The notes under the pieces are model-generated. The model saw nothing but the letters and a program-made list of their open reading frames with translations, searched no databases and had not been told where the DNA came from. Source: Paenibacillus sonchi (lineage in GTDB: Bacteria > Bacillota > Bacilli > Paenibacillales > Paenibacillaceae). From it: a stretch of 64,000 nucleotides of DNA. This document shows positions 18,178 to 26,408 of this stretch, one piece after another. Position 1 is the stretch's first letter; the number at the start of each line of letters is the position of its first letter. Made by a program: the position numbers and the translations under genes. Location of the stretch: the NCBI RefSeq assembly GCF_016772475.1, contig NZ_CP068595.1:5518001-5582000 (forward strand). The letters run 5' to 3'.

Positions 18178-18837
18178 CTACTCCTTGGCTTTCTTGAGAT
18201 CGCTAACAATTTCAGAATATTTATGATCTTCAAGCAGCCCATGACTCATAAAGTCAGCAAAGTACTTGCCAATCTTATGTTGAAGTTTAGAGTCCTTAAT
18301 ATCGAATTCCCTAAAAAACATGACTAAATTAAACTGCATGGACTCAAACATAAAAGAAATCAGGTCGTCGTCAATATCAGGCCGGAGATATCCATCAACC
18401 CTCATCCGGCGTAAAATGTCCTTGATTAAGGGGAATGACTCGCCCTTTAGGACATTCAGATATATTTTAAGCAAAATGTTCTCAGGAATGTATAAAAATG
18501 TTTTAGTGAGTTTAATTTCCAACTCATTCAGCGGCTCGGTCACAATGCCATTAACGTTACCAAATAAGCCAGAAAGGAAAAACTGGAAAAGGGGATCTTC
18601 ATTACTGTTATTAAAATACGCAGCTCTTTTCTGGACCACATTACGTATTAAGAGACAATAAAGGTCATCTTTGTCTTCAAAATACCGATAAAATGTTCCG
18701 GGGTGCATGGACAAACTATCCAAAACCATCTTCATAGTGATATCCTCGTAAAGATTATCAACAAAAAGATGCATAGCGCTATCAGATATTTCCTCACGCT
18801 TTGCTTCATCTAAACGAAAGAAAGTATTTTTTGGCAT
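18178..18837 (-). CDS. TetR-family transcriptional repressor
   Basis: TetR-type regulator of about 219 residues with an N-terminal helix-turn-helix (ISDSAMHLFVDNLYEDI; MKMVLDSLSMHPGTFYRYF) and a ligand-binding C-terminal helical bundle. The start MPKNTFF at 18837 has AAGGAG 7 nt upstream; the frame remains open to 18873 but that extension covers the operator. It is the first gene of an operon with the hydrolase downstream and has a near-perfect 20-bp palindrome directly upstream, so autorepression and repression of the hydrolase are likely. Confidence 0.85.
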   Translation of the reverse strand: MPKNTFFRLDEAKREEISDSAMHLFVDNLYEDITMKMVLDSLSMHPGTFYRYFEDKDDLYCLLIRNVVQKRAAYFNNSNEDPLFQFFLSGLFGNVNGIVTEPLNELEIKLTKTFLYIPENILLKIYLNVLKGESFPLIKDILRRMRVDGYLRPDIDDDLISFMFESMQFNLVMFFREFDIKDSKLQHKIGKYFADFMSHGLLEDHKYSEIVSDLKKAKE

Positions 18838-18856
18838 AGAATACTCCTTATTTTGA

Positions 18857-18876
18857 AGTGTGAATTGATTCACACT
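18857..18876. promoter_or_regulatory. TetR operator candidate
   Basis: AGTGTGAAT-TG-ATTCACACT: 9-bp perfect arms around a 2-bp centre, 20 bp before the tetR start codon. A further half-site ATTCACAT follows at about 18889. Confidence 0.6.
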
Positions 18877-18979
18877 ATAACGATAATATATTCACATGTC
18901 AAGTAGTATTGAAATATTAATATCATGATAAAAGATTAAAACCATTGCATGGTGTGAAGAAGAAAAGACTCGAACTGAC

Positions 18980-19015
18980 AAACAGCGATTCCCACTACCT
19001 CGAGAGCCGCTGTTT
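18980..19015 (-). terminator. Weak terminator after the nucleotidyltransferase gene
   Basis: AAACAGCG (18980-18987) pairs with CGCTGTTT (19008-19015). T tracts are short on both strands, so it could serve either direction poorly. Confidence 0.4.
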
Positions 19016-19019
19016 TGTA

Positions 19020-19808
19020 TTATCGGTCCTGCAATGAAGGAGGCTGCTCTGCCCAGGCTCGCTCATTGTTCAGCACATAAATTCCCAGCGCCTGCTCGAA
19101 GGAAAGACCGTGATTGTAAAAAGCCAGCATCTTCGCAGCAAAGCGCATGCTCTTATCTGCACCGGGCGCCTGCAGCAGTTCTGCAGCCAGCCTCCGGAAG
19201 TCCTTCGGCTTATGTTCCGCAGCATCTACGGCATCCAGCAGTGCCTTGTGGCTTGGAAAAAGCATCCGGTTATACGCCAGGATCATCCTCCCGCTGTAGA
19301 ACACCAGATTGCTGGCGGTGTGGGCAAGCAGATAGGCGTCATTCGTTTTGGCCGCCTCTTTGGCAAAATAGAAAGCGTAGAGGAAGATCTGGGCACAAAA
19401 ATCCCGCAGATTGCGCTCCCGGTTCTCCTCAGGATAGACGGGAATCCGGGCTACCAGCTCACCCAGCCCCGGGATTCTGGAGAACAAAACCTCCGAACCG
19501 GTGAAAGCATACCTCGTCGGCTCATTGCCCCGCTCGGCCGCAAGCTCCAGAAACCGGAGGTTGATGACTTTTATATCGGCGTATCCGCCTTCATACGTGC
19601 TGACTTCACGGTCCACATAGGACAGAGTATTGTTCCGGTTATAGGCTTCATAGGCTTCATCGGTTAACAGCAGGTGAACATCCACATCGGAGGTTTCCTT
19701 AGCTGTTCCCTGAGCTACCGAACCACTGGTGATTACAGCCAGACAGGAAGGGTCCTTTTCAAGCTTCCCCGCCAGCTTCTCCAGAGTCTGTCTGTGATGT
19801 GTATACAT
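19020..19808 (-). CDS. Nucleotidyltransferase-domain protein (Pol beta superfamily)
   Basis: Protein of 262 residues with the Pol beta-type nucleotidyltransferase motif: TSGSVAQGTAKETSDVDVHL gives the GS...DxD arrangement, with a third acidic residue in GYADIKVINL. The C-terminal half is helical, like substrate-binding domains of kanamycin/lincosamide-type nucleotidyltransferases, but no antibiotic class can be assigned. The second methionine (19808) is preferred since AAGGGAGG abuts the first ATG at 19817 and is 9 nt from the second. It is divergent from the glycosyltransferase gene. A housekeeping tRNA- or sugar-modifying role is equally possible. Confidence 0.7.
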   Translation of the reverse strand: MYTHHRQTLEKLAGKLEKDPSCLAVITSGSVAQGTAKETSDVDVHLLLTDEAYEAYNRNNTLSYVDREVSTYEGGYADIKVINLRFLELAAERGNEPTRYAFTGSEVLFSRIPGLGELVARIPVYPEENRERNLRDFCAQIFLYAFYFAKEAAKTNDAYLLAHTASNLVFYSGRMILAYNRMLFPSHKALLDAVDAAEHKPKDFRRLAAELLQAPGADKSMRFAAKMLAFYNHGLSFEQALGIYVLNNERAWAEQPPSLQDR

Positions 19809-19931
19809 CTTTTTCATCCTCCCTTAAAGAACTCTTAGACCTTAAGCGTACCGGTTGGACAGCTCAACGGCTATGGTCAATCCGGTCAATCCGGTCATAT
19901 CCGGTTGAGAGATCCATTTGTTGTTTTGTGA

Positions 19932-19964
19932 TTGACAAACATGAAATATAATGTAGATACATTA
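19932..19964 (+). promoter_or_regulatory. Promoter with overlapping palindromic operator before the glycosyltransferase
   Basis: TTGACA (19932) and TATAAT/TAGATA boxes lie here, overlapped by the perfect palindrome TAATGTA-GA-TACATTA (19949-19964). ATGTA-N-TACAT dyads are typical of PadR-, MarR- or TetR-type sites. The exact -35/-10 pair is uncertain. Confidence 0.45.
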
Positions 19965-20075
19965 AGTCTATGATTACCCGTGCATCACCTTTGACAAGGC
20001 TGGTTTAATTTGAGTTTAAAAATGAGGTGTACATTAGATTCAGCCTCAACCACTATAAACTCAATAAGGAGTGTA

Positions 20076-21287
20076 ATGATGATGTCAAACGTACTGTTTT
20101 TGAGTGTTTCGGCTCATGGTCATGTCAATCCGACTGTTGGACTTGTGCATGAATTAATTCAGCGGGGAGAAACGGTCACCTATTTCGGGTTCGAAAAATT
20201 TAGAGCTAAAATCGAACAAACAGGAGCGGTATTCAAAACGTATAAAGAAAATCTGCTGCTCTTTCAAGACGACTTTGCAGAGAATAATGAAGATGTGCTG
20301 GAAGCAAGTGCTGAGGATTTTCTGGAAATGCTGACGGATACGCTCCGGCCCGGCAAGCGGATTATTGAGGATGTATTGGACCAGATCAGAGGCTTGCAGT
20401 TTGATTATGTGGTCTATACAGCCGCTTTTCCATTTGGAAATGCAATTGCCCAAATTCTAAACATTCCTGCGGTTGCCTCGATGGCTATCTTAGCGACACC
20501 GGCAGAATTCATGCCTACAGGCGAAGAATCTTCAAAAGCCTCTAGTCTGGACAGTTATCAGGCAATCGTACAGGAGCTGAAGGAAACCTTTGATGTGGAG
20601 ATGCCGCCGGACATACTGGACTGCTTCTATTGCAAGGGCGATATTAGTATCATTTATACCTCCAAAACTTTTATCGCCCATCCCGAATACTACGATGACA
20701 GCTTCAAGTTCATAGGCCCGCCTATTTTTGACAGACAAGAGAAGGTGGATTTTCCGTTTGAGCAATTGGAAGGAAAAACAGTCATCTATATTTCCATGGG
20801 AACCCGTGTGAGCACCATAATGGAATTATATGACCTTTTCTTCAAAAGCTTTGCCGGTTTCGATGCCGTTGTGGTCATGACTGCTTACGATGTGGACATT
20901 TCCCAGTTCTCCATTCCTGATAACTTTATTGTCCGCAACTATGTTCCGCAACTGGAGGTATTAAAATATACGGATGTAGCTGTTACTCATGCAGGAATGA
21001 ACAGCACCAGTGACTTGATGTACAGCAATGTGCCTTTTGTAGCGATTCCGATTACCGCGGACCAGCCTTATATGGCCAGAAGAGCTCAAGAATTAGGGGC
21101 GGCTATTGCTCTGGATTTCATGACGGTTACCCCTGAGCTGCTAAGAGCTTCCGTGGAAAAGGTTCTTGCCGATCCCGGCTACCGTGAACATATCCAGCAG
21201 ATTAGCAAGTCCTTTAAAGAGGCAGGGGGGTATCCAAAAGCCGTTGATGAGATTTTCAAATTAAAAGAGGAAAAGGAACGGTTATAA
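20076..21287 (+). CDS. MGT-family (GT1) glycosyltransferase, macrolide glycosyltransferase-like
   Basis: UDP-sugar-dependent glycosyltransferase of about 403 residues, similar in plan to Bacillus YjiC and macrolide-inactivating Mgt enzymes. The catalytic His is in SVSAHGHVNPTVG; the donor-binding block is ISMGTRVST and VTHAGMNSTSDLMYSNVP followed by PITADQPYMARRAQELG. No signal or membrane segment. Start at 20076 (or 20079/20082) follows AAGGAG at 20066-20071; the frame from 20010 has no site. The acceptor is probably a small hydrophobic compound. It could inactivate a xenobiotic, which fits control by a ligand-responsive repressor at the dyad upstream. Confidence 0.88.
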   Translation: MMMSNVLFLSVSAHGHVNPTVGLVHELIQRGETVTYFGFEKFRAKIEQTGAVFKTYKENLLLFQDDFAENNEDVLEASAEDFLEMLTDTLRPGKRIIEDVLDQIRGLQFDYVVYTAAFPFGNAIAQILNIPAVASMAILATPAEFMPTGEESSKASSLDSYQAIVQELKETFDVEMPPDILDCFYCKGDISIIYTSKTFIAHPEYYDDSFKFIGPPIFDRQEKVDFPFEQLEGKTVIYISMGTRVSTIMELYDLFFKSFAGFDAVVVMTAYDVDISQFSIPDNFIVRNYVPQLEVLKYTDVAVTHAGMNSTSDLMYSNVPFVAIPITADQPYMARRAQELGAAIALDFMTVTPELLRASVEKVLADPGYREHIQQISKSFKEAGGYPKAVDEIFKLKEEKERL

Positions 21288-21512
21288 ACAGTCCTACCCG
21301 GCCTTCGGACAGATAGGCAAGTCCTAAGCTTCCCTAACTTTAAACGGCTACGCTGTTCAGTGGAGGACGGCGCAGCCATTATGTTCTTGTATAGGAAACG
21401 ATCCAGTGTAAAAAAATGTGGATATGTTGGTCCTTAATGGGCTGCGGAAAGATCGTGAAGATACTACGATCCGTCTTCAGCCTGACCCCGTTGATTTTGG
21501 AGTGGTTGGGAA

Positions 21513-23168
21513 TTAAGGTTCAATCCCGTAAATCAGCTTCCCTTTATAATAAACGGTGATATGATCATTCGCAGCATAGCTGGTGCTGGCCGGCTGAAAG
21601 GAGTAGTCATCGGCCTGATTGTAATTCGACCAATCCTTGTTGTGAATGCGGAACTGGATGTCTCCGGTTGAACCGGAAGCTGCGAGCGGGCCTGCACCTG
21701 CCGTAAAACCGATCTCCGCATAGGTATCTGCACCTGCCAACGGCGTTGTCAGGGGGAATATCGCTGTCAGCAGTTTTTCTTTTCCTAACGCAGCATAATC
21801 AAACTCCAGGGTCTGCTCCGCACTTCCATCCCTTGTGTACCAATAACGTATCGTGAGTTCATTTAGCGGAATAGGGCTGCCGGTCTCGTTCCTGAGCTGC
21901 AGGCTGGCCCTGATCGAGTTGACGGCGGTCCCCGTTTCACCTGCAAGGTAGAGTGGCGTTACTTGAGGGTCTCCCGGATCTGGTCCTTCCCCGGGACCGC
22001 CGGCAGGCGGAAAGGTGACCGGCTTCATAATAAGGTCCAGCATAGCCTGCTTTGGTTCATTCCAAGATGTCCAGTCGTCCAGTAATAGCCCTCCGGTATC
22101 CCCGCTATTCGGATTAAGACTCCAGTACGTCCAGTAAAGATTATTCTGGCCGATGTAGCTTACGAGCGCATGCTGCCATTTTCCTTCCACCGAGAGGGTA
22201 TCCACGCTGCGTCCGCCGAATTCCCCTGCAAGGATGGGGGCAATCTGTTCCTTGCTGATGTATCCCCAGGTATCATCCCACAGCTTCGGCAGATTGTCCG
22301 GGAAATCGGCGGCACTGAACCAAGGCTGTGAAGCGACGCCAGGACCGTAATCATGCGGGGAATAGACCACCCTATCCGGTACTGTAAGCGTAACCGGATT
22401 ATTGCGCACGCCTGTCAGATTACCGCCCCACCAATAGCTGCTGGAGTTGCCTTGGACGTTCGTTTCAATGCCTTCAACTATGATCAGCCAGTTCGGATTC
22501 ACGGCGAGAATCGCATTTCCGGCCCGTTCGCTGGCCAGCCGCCAGTCTGTGGCGGGATTACCTGTTCCCCAGCTTGCCGTACCGTGCGGTTCATTATGCA
22601 GATCGGCTCCAATGACTGTAGGGTTATCCGCATATCGCTGGGCAAGCATCACCCAGTCACTGATCCAGCGGGTTTCGGGATAGGCCGCAGTGTACCAGAG
22701 TGCCGATTGGCCGCCGGAATCCGGCCGGTGCCGGTCGAGGAAGATCCGAATGCCGCGCTTTCCGGCTTTTTCAATCAGCTTATCCATGATCTGAACCGGC
22801 TTCAGACCGGCAAGATCGGGGTTTTTGGCATAGTCGATACTATTGGCCGCAGAGCCTGAATCGAACATTTGGTTGCAGTACGGCAGCCGGATCAGGTTAT
22901 AGCCCTCCGCTTTGATTTGATCAAGTACATTATCCATGGAACGAGTCCACAACCCGTGCGGAGAGTAATTCGCGGTTTCGAAGCCGAACCAGTTGAGCCC
23001 GTTGAATACGGCAGGGTTGCCTGCGGCATCCACGATTCTGTTACCTGAGGTGTGATAATAGCCTGCTGCACCTTCAGCCTTCACTTCATTACCCGGATAC
23101 GAATAAGCACCTGCCAGCAATACAAAAGCAACGAACAATACTCCCAGTTTCCTGAAACCAAACGACAT
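21513..23168 (-). CDS. Secreted GH5 endoglucanase with C-terminal CBM3
   Basis: Extracellular cellulase of 551 residues. A signal peptide (about 1-31) is followed by a GH5 (beta/alpha)8 barrel with acid/base Glu193 in DLHNEPHG and nucleophile Glu316 in LAGEFGG. A Pro/Gly-rich linker (PPAGGPGEGPDPGDP, about 393-408) leads to a CBM3 cellulose-binding domain (about 410-551; ELTIRYWYTRDG, DDYSFQPAS). AGAGGAGG precedes the ATG. It is monocistronic between converging and diverging neighbours. The 225 bp between it and the glycosyltransferase (21288-21512) contain nothing I can assign. Confidence 0.92.
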   Translation of the reverse strand: MSFGFRKLGVLFVAFVLLAGAYSYPGNEVKAEGAAGYYHTSGNRIVDAAGNPAVFNGLNWFGFETANYSPHGLWTRSMDNVLDQIKAEGYNLIRLPYCNQMFDSGSAANSIDYAKNPDLAGLKPVQIMDKLIEKAGKRGIRIFLDRHRPDSGGQSALWYTAAYPETRWISDWVMLAQRYADNPTVIGADLHNEPHGTASWGTGNPATDWRLASERAGNAILAVNPNWLIIVEGIETNVQGNSSSYWWGGNLTGVRNNPVTLTVPDRVVYSPHDYGPGVASQPWFSAADFPDNLPKLWDDTWGYISKEQIAPILAGEFGGRSVDTLSVEGKWQHALVSYIGQNNLYWTYWSLNPNSGDTGGLLLDDWTSWNEPKQAMLDLIMKPVTFPPAGGPGEGPDPGDPQVTPLYLAGETGTAVNSIRASLQLRNETGSPIPLNELTIRYWYTRDGSAEQTLEFDYAALGKEKLLTAIFPLTTPLAGADTYAEIGFTAGAGPLAASGSTGDIQFRIHNKDWSNYNQADDYSFQPASTSYAANDHITVYYKGKLIYGIEP

Positions 23169-23301
23169 TCATTTTCCTCCTCTTAGTGATTTCAATGAGG
23201 TCAGACTTTATAGCATACGATCGGGATGTTAACGTATTCGTATGAGCCAGGCTGCAAATATGGAGAATCAGCAACATCATTATGACTTTCAGCTTAATTA
23301 A

Positions 23302-23412
23302 TGGATCACCCTAAGCTATATGCGTTCTGATGCAGATGCGCTGGAAATGGTGCAGGAGGCTTCCTGCCGGGCATGGATGAAACGGAAAAAGCTGAGAAAC
23401 TATCCGCAATAA
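23302..23412 (+). pseudogene. Remnant of an ECF-type RNA polymerase sigma factor gene
   Basis: A 36-codon frame, closed by TAA just upstream and at 23410-23412, reads SYMRSDADALEMVQEASCRAW then MKRKKLRNYPQ. This matches the start of sigma region 2 of ECF factors (the DA(L/E)DxxQE(A/T) block followed by AW-KRKKL). Nothing of region 4 is seen downstream, where the chemoreceptor gene begins 75 bp later. It is probably the residue of a lost sigma gene; a chance match cannot be excluded by eye. Confidence 0.45.
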
Positions 23413-23487
23413 ACTTCTCTCTCTTAATTTATGGCTGGATTGTGACGATAATAATCAAAAACATGCATGAATTAGGAGAGCGACATC

Positions 23488-24309
23488 ATGGACAATTTAG
23501 ATGCATTAGTGTTAGCTGCACCATTCTTCAAACAAATTCATTCCCAGGATATTATGATTGGAGTTACAGACAAGGAAATATTCCATTACTATGCGCCCAG
23601 CAAGGTGCTGGATTTCGGACTGACCAAAGGAAGCCCTATTCCTCCGGATGACCCTTCCTTGAGCAATGCGCTCGCCGGACGCGCCACGACCAACCGGCTG
23701 GCGCCCGAGCTATATGGAGCGACAGTCATCTCCTCGGCAGTGCCGGTTTATGATGCTGCCGGAGAAATTATCGGCGCATTTGCGATTGCCTACACCCTGG
23801 AAAACGAGGATAAAATGGAACAGTTGACGAGCAGCATTGAACAGATCAGCGGCCAGCTGGTTGATATGGTCCAGAATGTCGCTGCCCAGTCCGAAGAGCT
23901 GTCGGCTACCACAGCCCAGATTCTTGATAATTCACGCAAAACGGTAGAAGAGTCCACTCGAGTAAGCAAAGTGACCGGGTTCATCCGGGAAATCTCCGAA
24001 CAGACGAATCTGCTCGGCTTGAATGCAGCTATTGAAGCAGCACGCGTTGGGCAGGAAGGCGCAGGCTTCGGCGTAGTGGCCACGGAAGTGCGCAAGCTGT
24101 CCGTGCACACCAGGGAAGCGACTAAATCAATCGAAGATTCGTTGAACACGGTTCAGCGCTCTATCCGGCAGATGGAAAAAGAAATCGAGGCCATTGCCGC
24201 GTCTTCCTCCGAGCAGGCCGAACTGGTCACCGAGTTCAGTGATGTCATCGAACGGCTGAACCAGACCAGCGGTGAGATGGCTAAATTCATCAATTCCATT
24301 ATTCAATAA
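23488..24309 (+). CDS. Soluble methyl-accepting chemotaxis-type receptor
   Basis: Cytoplasmic chemoreceptor of 273 residues with no membrane segment. Residues 1-105 form a small PAS/Cache-like sensor ([22 protein letters not shown], split by a glycine-rich turn; [21 protein letters not shown]). The rest is a coiled-coil signalling hairpin whose conserved tip is [20 protein letters not shown], which contacts CheA/CheW. The hairpin is short, so it belongs to the truncated cytosolic group. AGGAG lies 9 nt before the ATG. It may read an internal metabolic or redox cue. It has its own terminator. Confidence 0.85.
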   Translation: MDNLDALVLAAPFFKQIHSQDIMIGVTDKEIFHYYAPSKVLDFGLTKGSPIPPDDPSLSNALAGRATTNRLAPELYGATVISSAVPVYDAAGEIIGAFAIAYTLENEDKMEQLTSSIEQISGQLVDMVQNVAAQSEELSATTAQILDNSRKTVEESTRVSKVTGFIREISEQTNLLGLNAAIEAARVGQEGAGFGVVATEVRKLSVHTREATKSIEDSLNTVQRSIRQMEKEIEAIAASSSEQAELVTEFSDVIERLNQTSGEMAKFINSIIQ

Positions 24310-24324
24310 CGCCAAATCCATCCC

Positions 24325-24370
24325 AAAAATCTGCAGACAGGACACCATCGTCCTTGTTCTGCGGATTTTT
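24325..24370. terminator. Bidirectional terminator between chemoreceptor and RNase J genes
   Basis: AAAAATCTGCAGA at 24325 pairs with TCTGCGGATTTTT ending 24370, giving A and T tracts on both sides; it serves the converging genes on either side. Confidence 0.75.
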
Positions 24371-24378
24371 CATTCGCT

Positions 24379-26046
24379 CTAGACCTCAATGATGATAGGA
24401 AGAATCATCGGTCTGCGCTTCGTGCGTTCGTATAAAAACTTACCCAGTGTTTCCTTGATCGTCTCCTTGATGATATTCCATTGGCCCAGGTCAGCCGCAC
24501 TCATCTTCTGCAGGGTAGAGGTAATCAGCTGGTTGATCTCTTCCATCAGTGTGTCGGAGTTGCGCACATATACAAATCCGCGGGAGATGGTATCGGGGTC
24601 GTTCAGGATTCGTCCGTCATTTTGGCTTAATGTAATCACCGTAATGAGAATTCCGTCTGCAGACAGCTGCCTCCGGTCACGCAGTACTACATTGCCGATA
24701 TCGCCAATGCCGAGTCCATCGACGTAGATTTGTCCGGCCGTAATCCGTCCGCTTTGGCGAACATCCCCGGCATTCGATTCCACGATATCGCCGTTTTTCA
24801 AGATAAAGATGTTCTCATTCTTGACCCCCACGGCTTCGGCCAGCATGGAGTGGTGATGAAGCATCCGGTATTCCCCGTGAATCGGGATGAAATATTCAGG
24901 CTTCATCAAGGTAAGCATCAGCTTCAGCTCTTCCTGGCTGCCATGCCCCGATACATGAAGCTCACTGCGGGAACCATAGATTACACGTGCCCCCAGCATA
25001 TACAGATTGTCGACAATTCTGGAAACGTTCCGCTCATTGCCTGGGATTGGATTCGCTGCGAGCAGGACCGTATCGCCTTCACTGATCTCAAGCTGTCTAT
25101 GGCTGGAATTGGCCAGCCGGGATAAAGCCGCCATGGGTTCGCCCTGGCTGCCGGTGCATAACACAGCGATCCTGCCGCGCTCCATTTTGCCCGCTTCCGC
25201 AGGTTCTACCAGCATGCCTTCGGGGATGTTCAGATAGCCCAGTTCCTGGGCAACCCCGACGACATTGACCATGCTCCTGCCCAGCAGGGCGAGCTTGCGG
25301 CCGGTATGCCCGGCAGCGTCCACGATCTGCTGCAGGCGGTGTACATTCGACGCAAAGGTGGAGATAAAAATCCTGTTCTCCGCCTTATGAAAGGCTTCCT
25401 CCAGATGGGAGCCTACAAGCCTTTCAGAAGGGGTGAAGCCCGGCCGCTCGGCATTCGTGCTCTCGGACAACAGAAACTTGACTCCTTTTTCACCGATCGC
25501 CGCCATTTTATGTATATCGGGATACTGCTTGTTGACTGGGGTCATATCGAACTTGAAATCGCCGGTATGAACCACAGTCCCCTCAGGGGTATCGAATACA
25601 ATGCCCAGGCAATCCGGAATGCTGTGGTTTGTCCGGAAAAAGGTAATCGCAATAGAGCCGAAATTCAGCGTGGAATCTGGATCAATGCAGTGCAGCTGGG
25701 TCTGGCGCAAAAGGCCGTGTTCCTTCAGTTTGGTCTCAATTAACCCGAGGGTCAGGCGGGAGGCATATACCGGAATGTTCAGCTGTTTGAGAAAATAGGG
25801 AATTCCCCCAATGTGATCTTCATGTCCATGCGTCACCACAAGGGCTTTGACTTTGTCAGTATTGCTGAGCAGGTAGGAAATATCAGGAATGATAAGGTCA
25901 ATCCCCAGTAAACTCTCGTCCGGAAATTTGGATCCGCAATCTATAACGATGATGTCATCGGCGTATTGCAGAAGATACATATTTTTGCCAATTTCATACA
26001 CCCCTCCCAAAGCTGCAATCCATAGGCGCTCACCAGTCATCTTCAT
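24379..26046 (-). CDS. Ribonuclease J-family exo/endoribonuclease
   Basis: RNase J of 555 residues: metallo-beta-lactamase plus beta-CASP nuclease. The zinc motif THGHEDHIGG and Asp in VVHTGDFKFD are intact; the beta-CASP block is ISTFASNVHRLQQI, and IPIHGEYRMLHHH supplies the C-terminal metal histidine. The C-terminal domain (about 450-555) is present. The third codon methionine (26046) is preferred, since AAAGGAGGA abuts the first ATG. The sequence is full-length; whether it is the J1, J2 or an additional paralogue cannot be told without the genome, because the usual neighbours of rnjA or rnjB are absent. Confidence 0.88.
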   Translation of the reverse strand: MKMTGERLWIAALGGVYEIGKNMYLLQYADDIIVIDCGSKFPDESLLGIDLIIPDISYLLSNTDKVKALVVTHGHEDHIGGIPYFLKQLNIPVYASRLTLGLIETKLKEHGLLRQTQLHCIDPDSTLNFGSIAITFFRTNHSIPDCLGIVFDTPEGTVVHTGDFKFDMTPVNKQYPDIHKMAAIGEKGVKFLLSESTNAERPGFTPSERLVGSHLEEAFHKAENRIFISTFASNVHRLQQIVDAAGHTGRKLALLGRSMVNVVGVAQELGYLNIPEGMLVEPAEAGKMERGRIAVLCTGSQGEPMAALSRLANSSHRQLEISEGDTVLLAANPIPGNERNVSRIVDNLYMLGARVIYGSRSELHVSGHGSQEELKLMLTLMKPEYFIPIHGEYRMLHHHSMLAEAVGVKNENIFILKNGDIVESNAGDVRQSGRITAGQIYVDGLGIGDIGNVVLRDRRQLSADGILITVITLSQNDGRILNDPDTISRGFVYVRNSDTLMEEINQLITSTLQKMSAADLGQWNIIKETIKETLGKFLYERTKRRPMILPIIIEV

Positions 26047-26313
26047 GCTCATTCCTCCTTTTTTTGATTACGCATATTATGCATATCACAACATGGGTTT
26101 ATCCAGAGAGATGTAATTTTATTCTTGGAAAAAGCAATACCCGATGAAGGCTTTCTGAGATCTGCCCGCCTGTTCGTCAAAGAGCCTCATGACACACTTT
26201 ATCTATTTCAGTGTTAGTTACCATCAAATATAGTTTAAGTAAGTGACGTAACAGCTTTTTCCAAGACCAGTTTAGATTTGCAAGAATACGAGTGGAACAA
26301 GGAATTTTTCGGT

Positions 26314-26363
26314 TTGACAACCTGTATATACAAGTGTAAAATCCATACTTGTATATACAGGTT
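26314..26363 (+). promoter_or_regulatory. Trehalose operon promoter with two TreR operators
   Basis: TTGACA (26314-26319) and TAAAAT (26337-26342) are 17 nt apart. The spacer is filled by AACCTGTATATACAAGT (26319-26335), and the exact reverse complement, ACTTGTATATACAGGTT, lies at 26347-26363. Each holds the dyad TGTATATACA, the core of known TreR sites, and their centres are 28 bp apart. The rest of the 26053-26408 gap shows nothing else that I can assign. Confidence 0.85.
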
Positions 26364-26408
26364 AAACGAATAGATAAATAGATGCCGCATACGGGGAGGG
26401 ACTAACAC

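Noticed and set aside
19877..19904. Short tandem repeat of TCAATCCGG (two exact copies and a variant)
   Set aside because: Only two to three 9-10-bp units; too little for a CRISPR or a defined operator array.
22353..22859. 168-codon plus-strand frame opposite the GH5 gene
   Set aside because: Shadow of the GH5 reading frame; no ribosome site or family.
23373..23651. 92-codon plus-strand frame overlapping the chemoreceptor start
   Set aside because: It is a shadow of the chemoreceptor gene, which has the ribosome site and a recognisable product.
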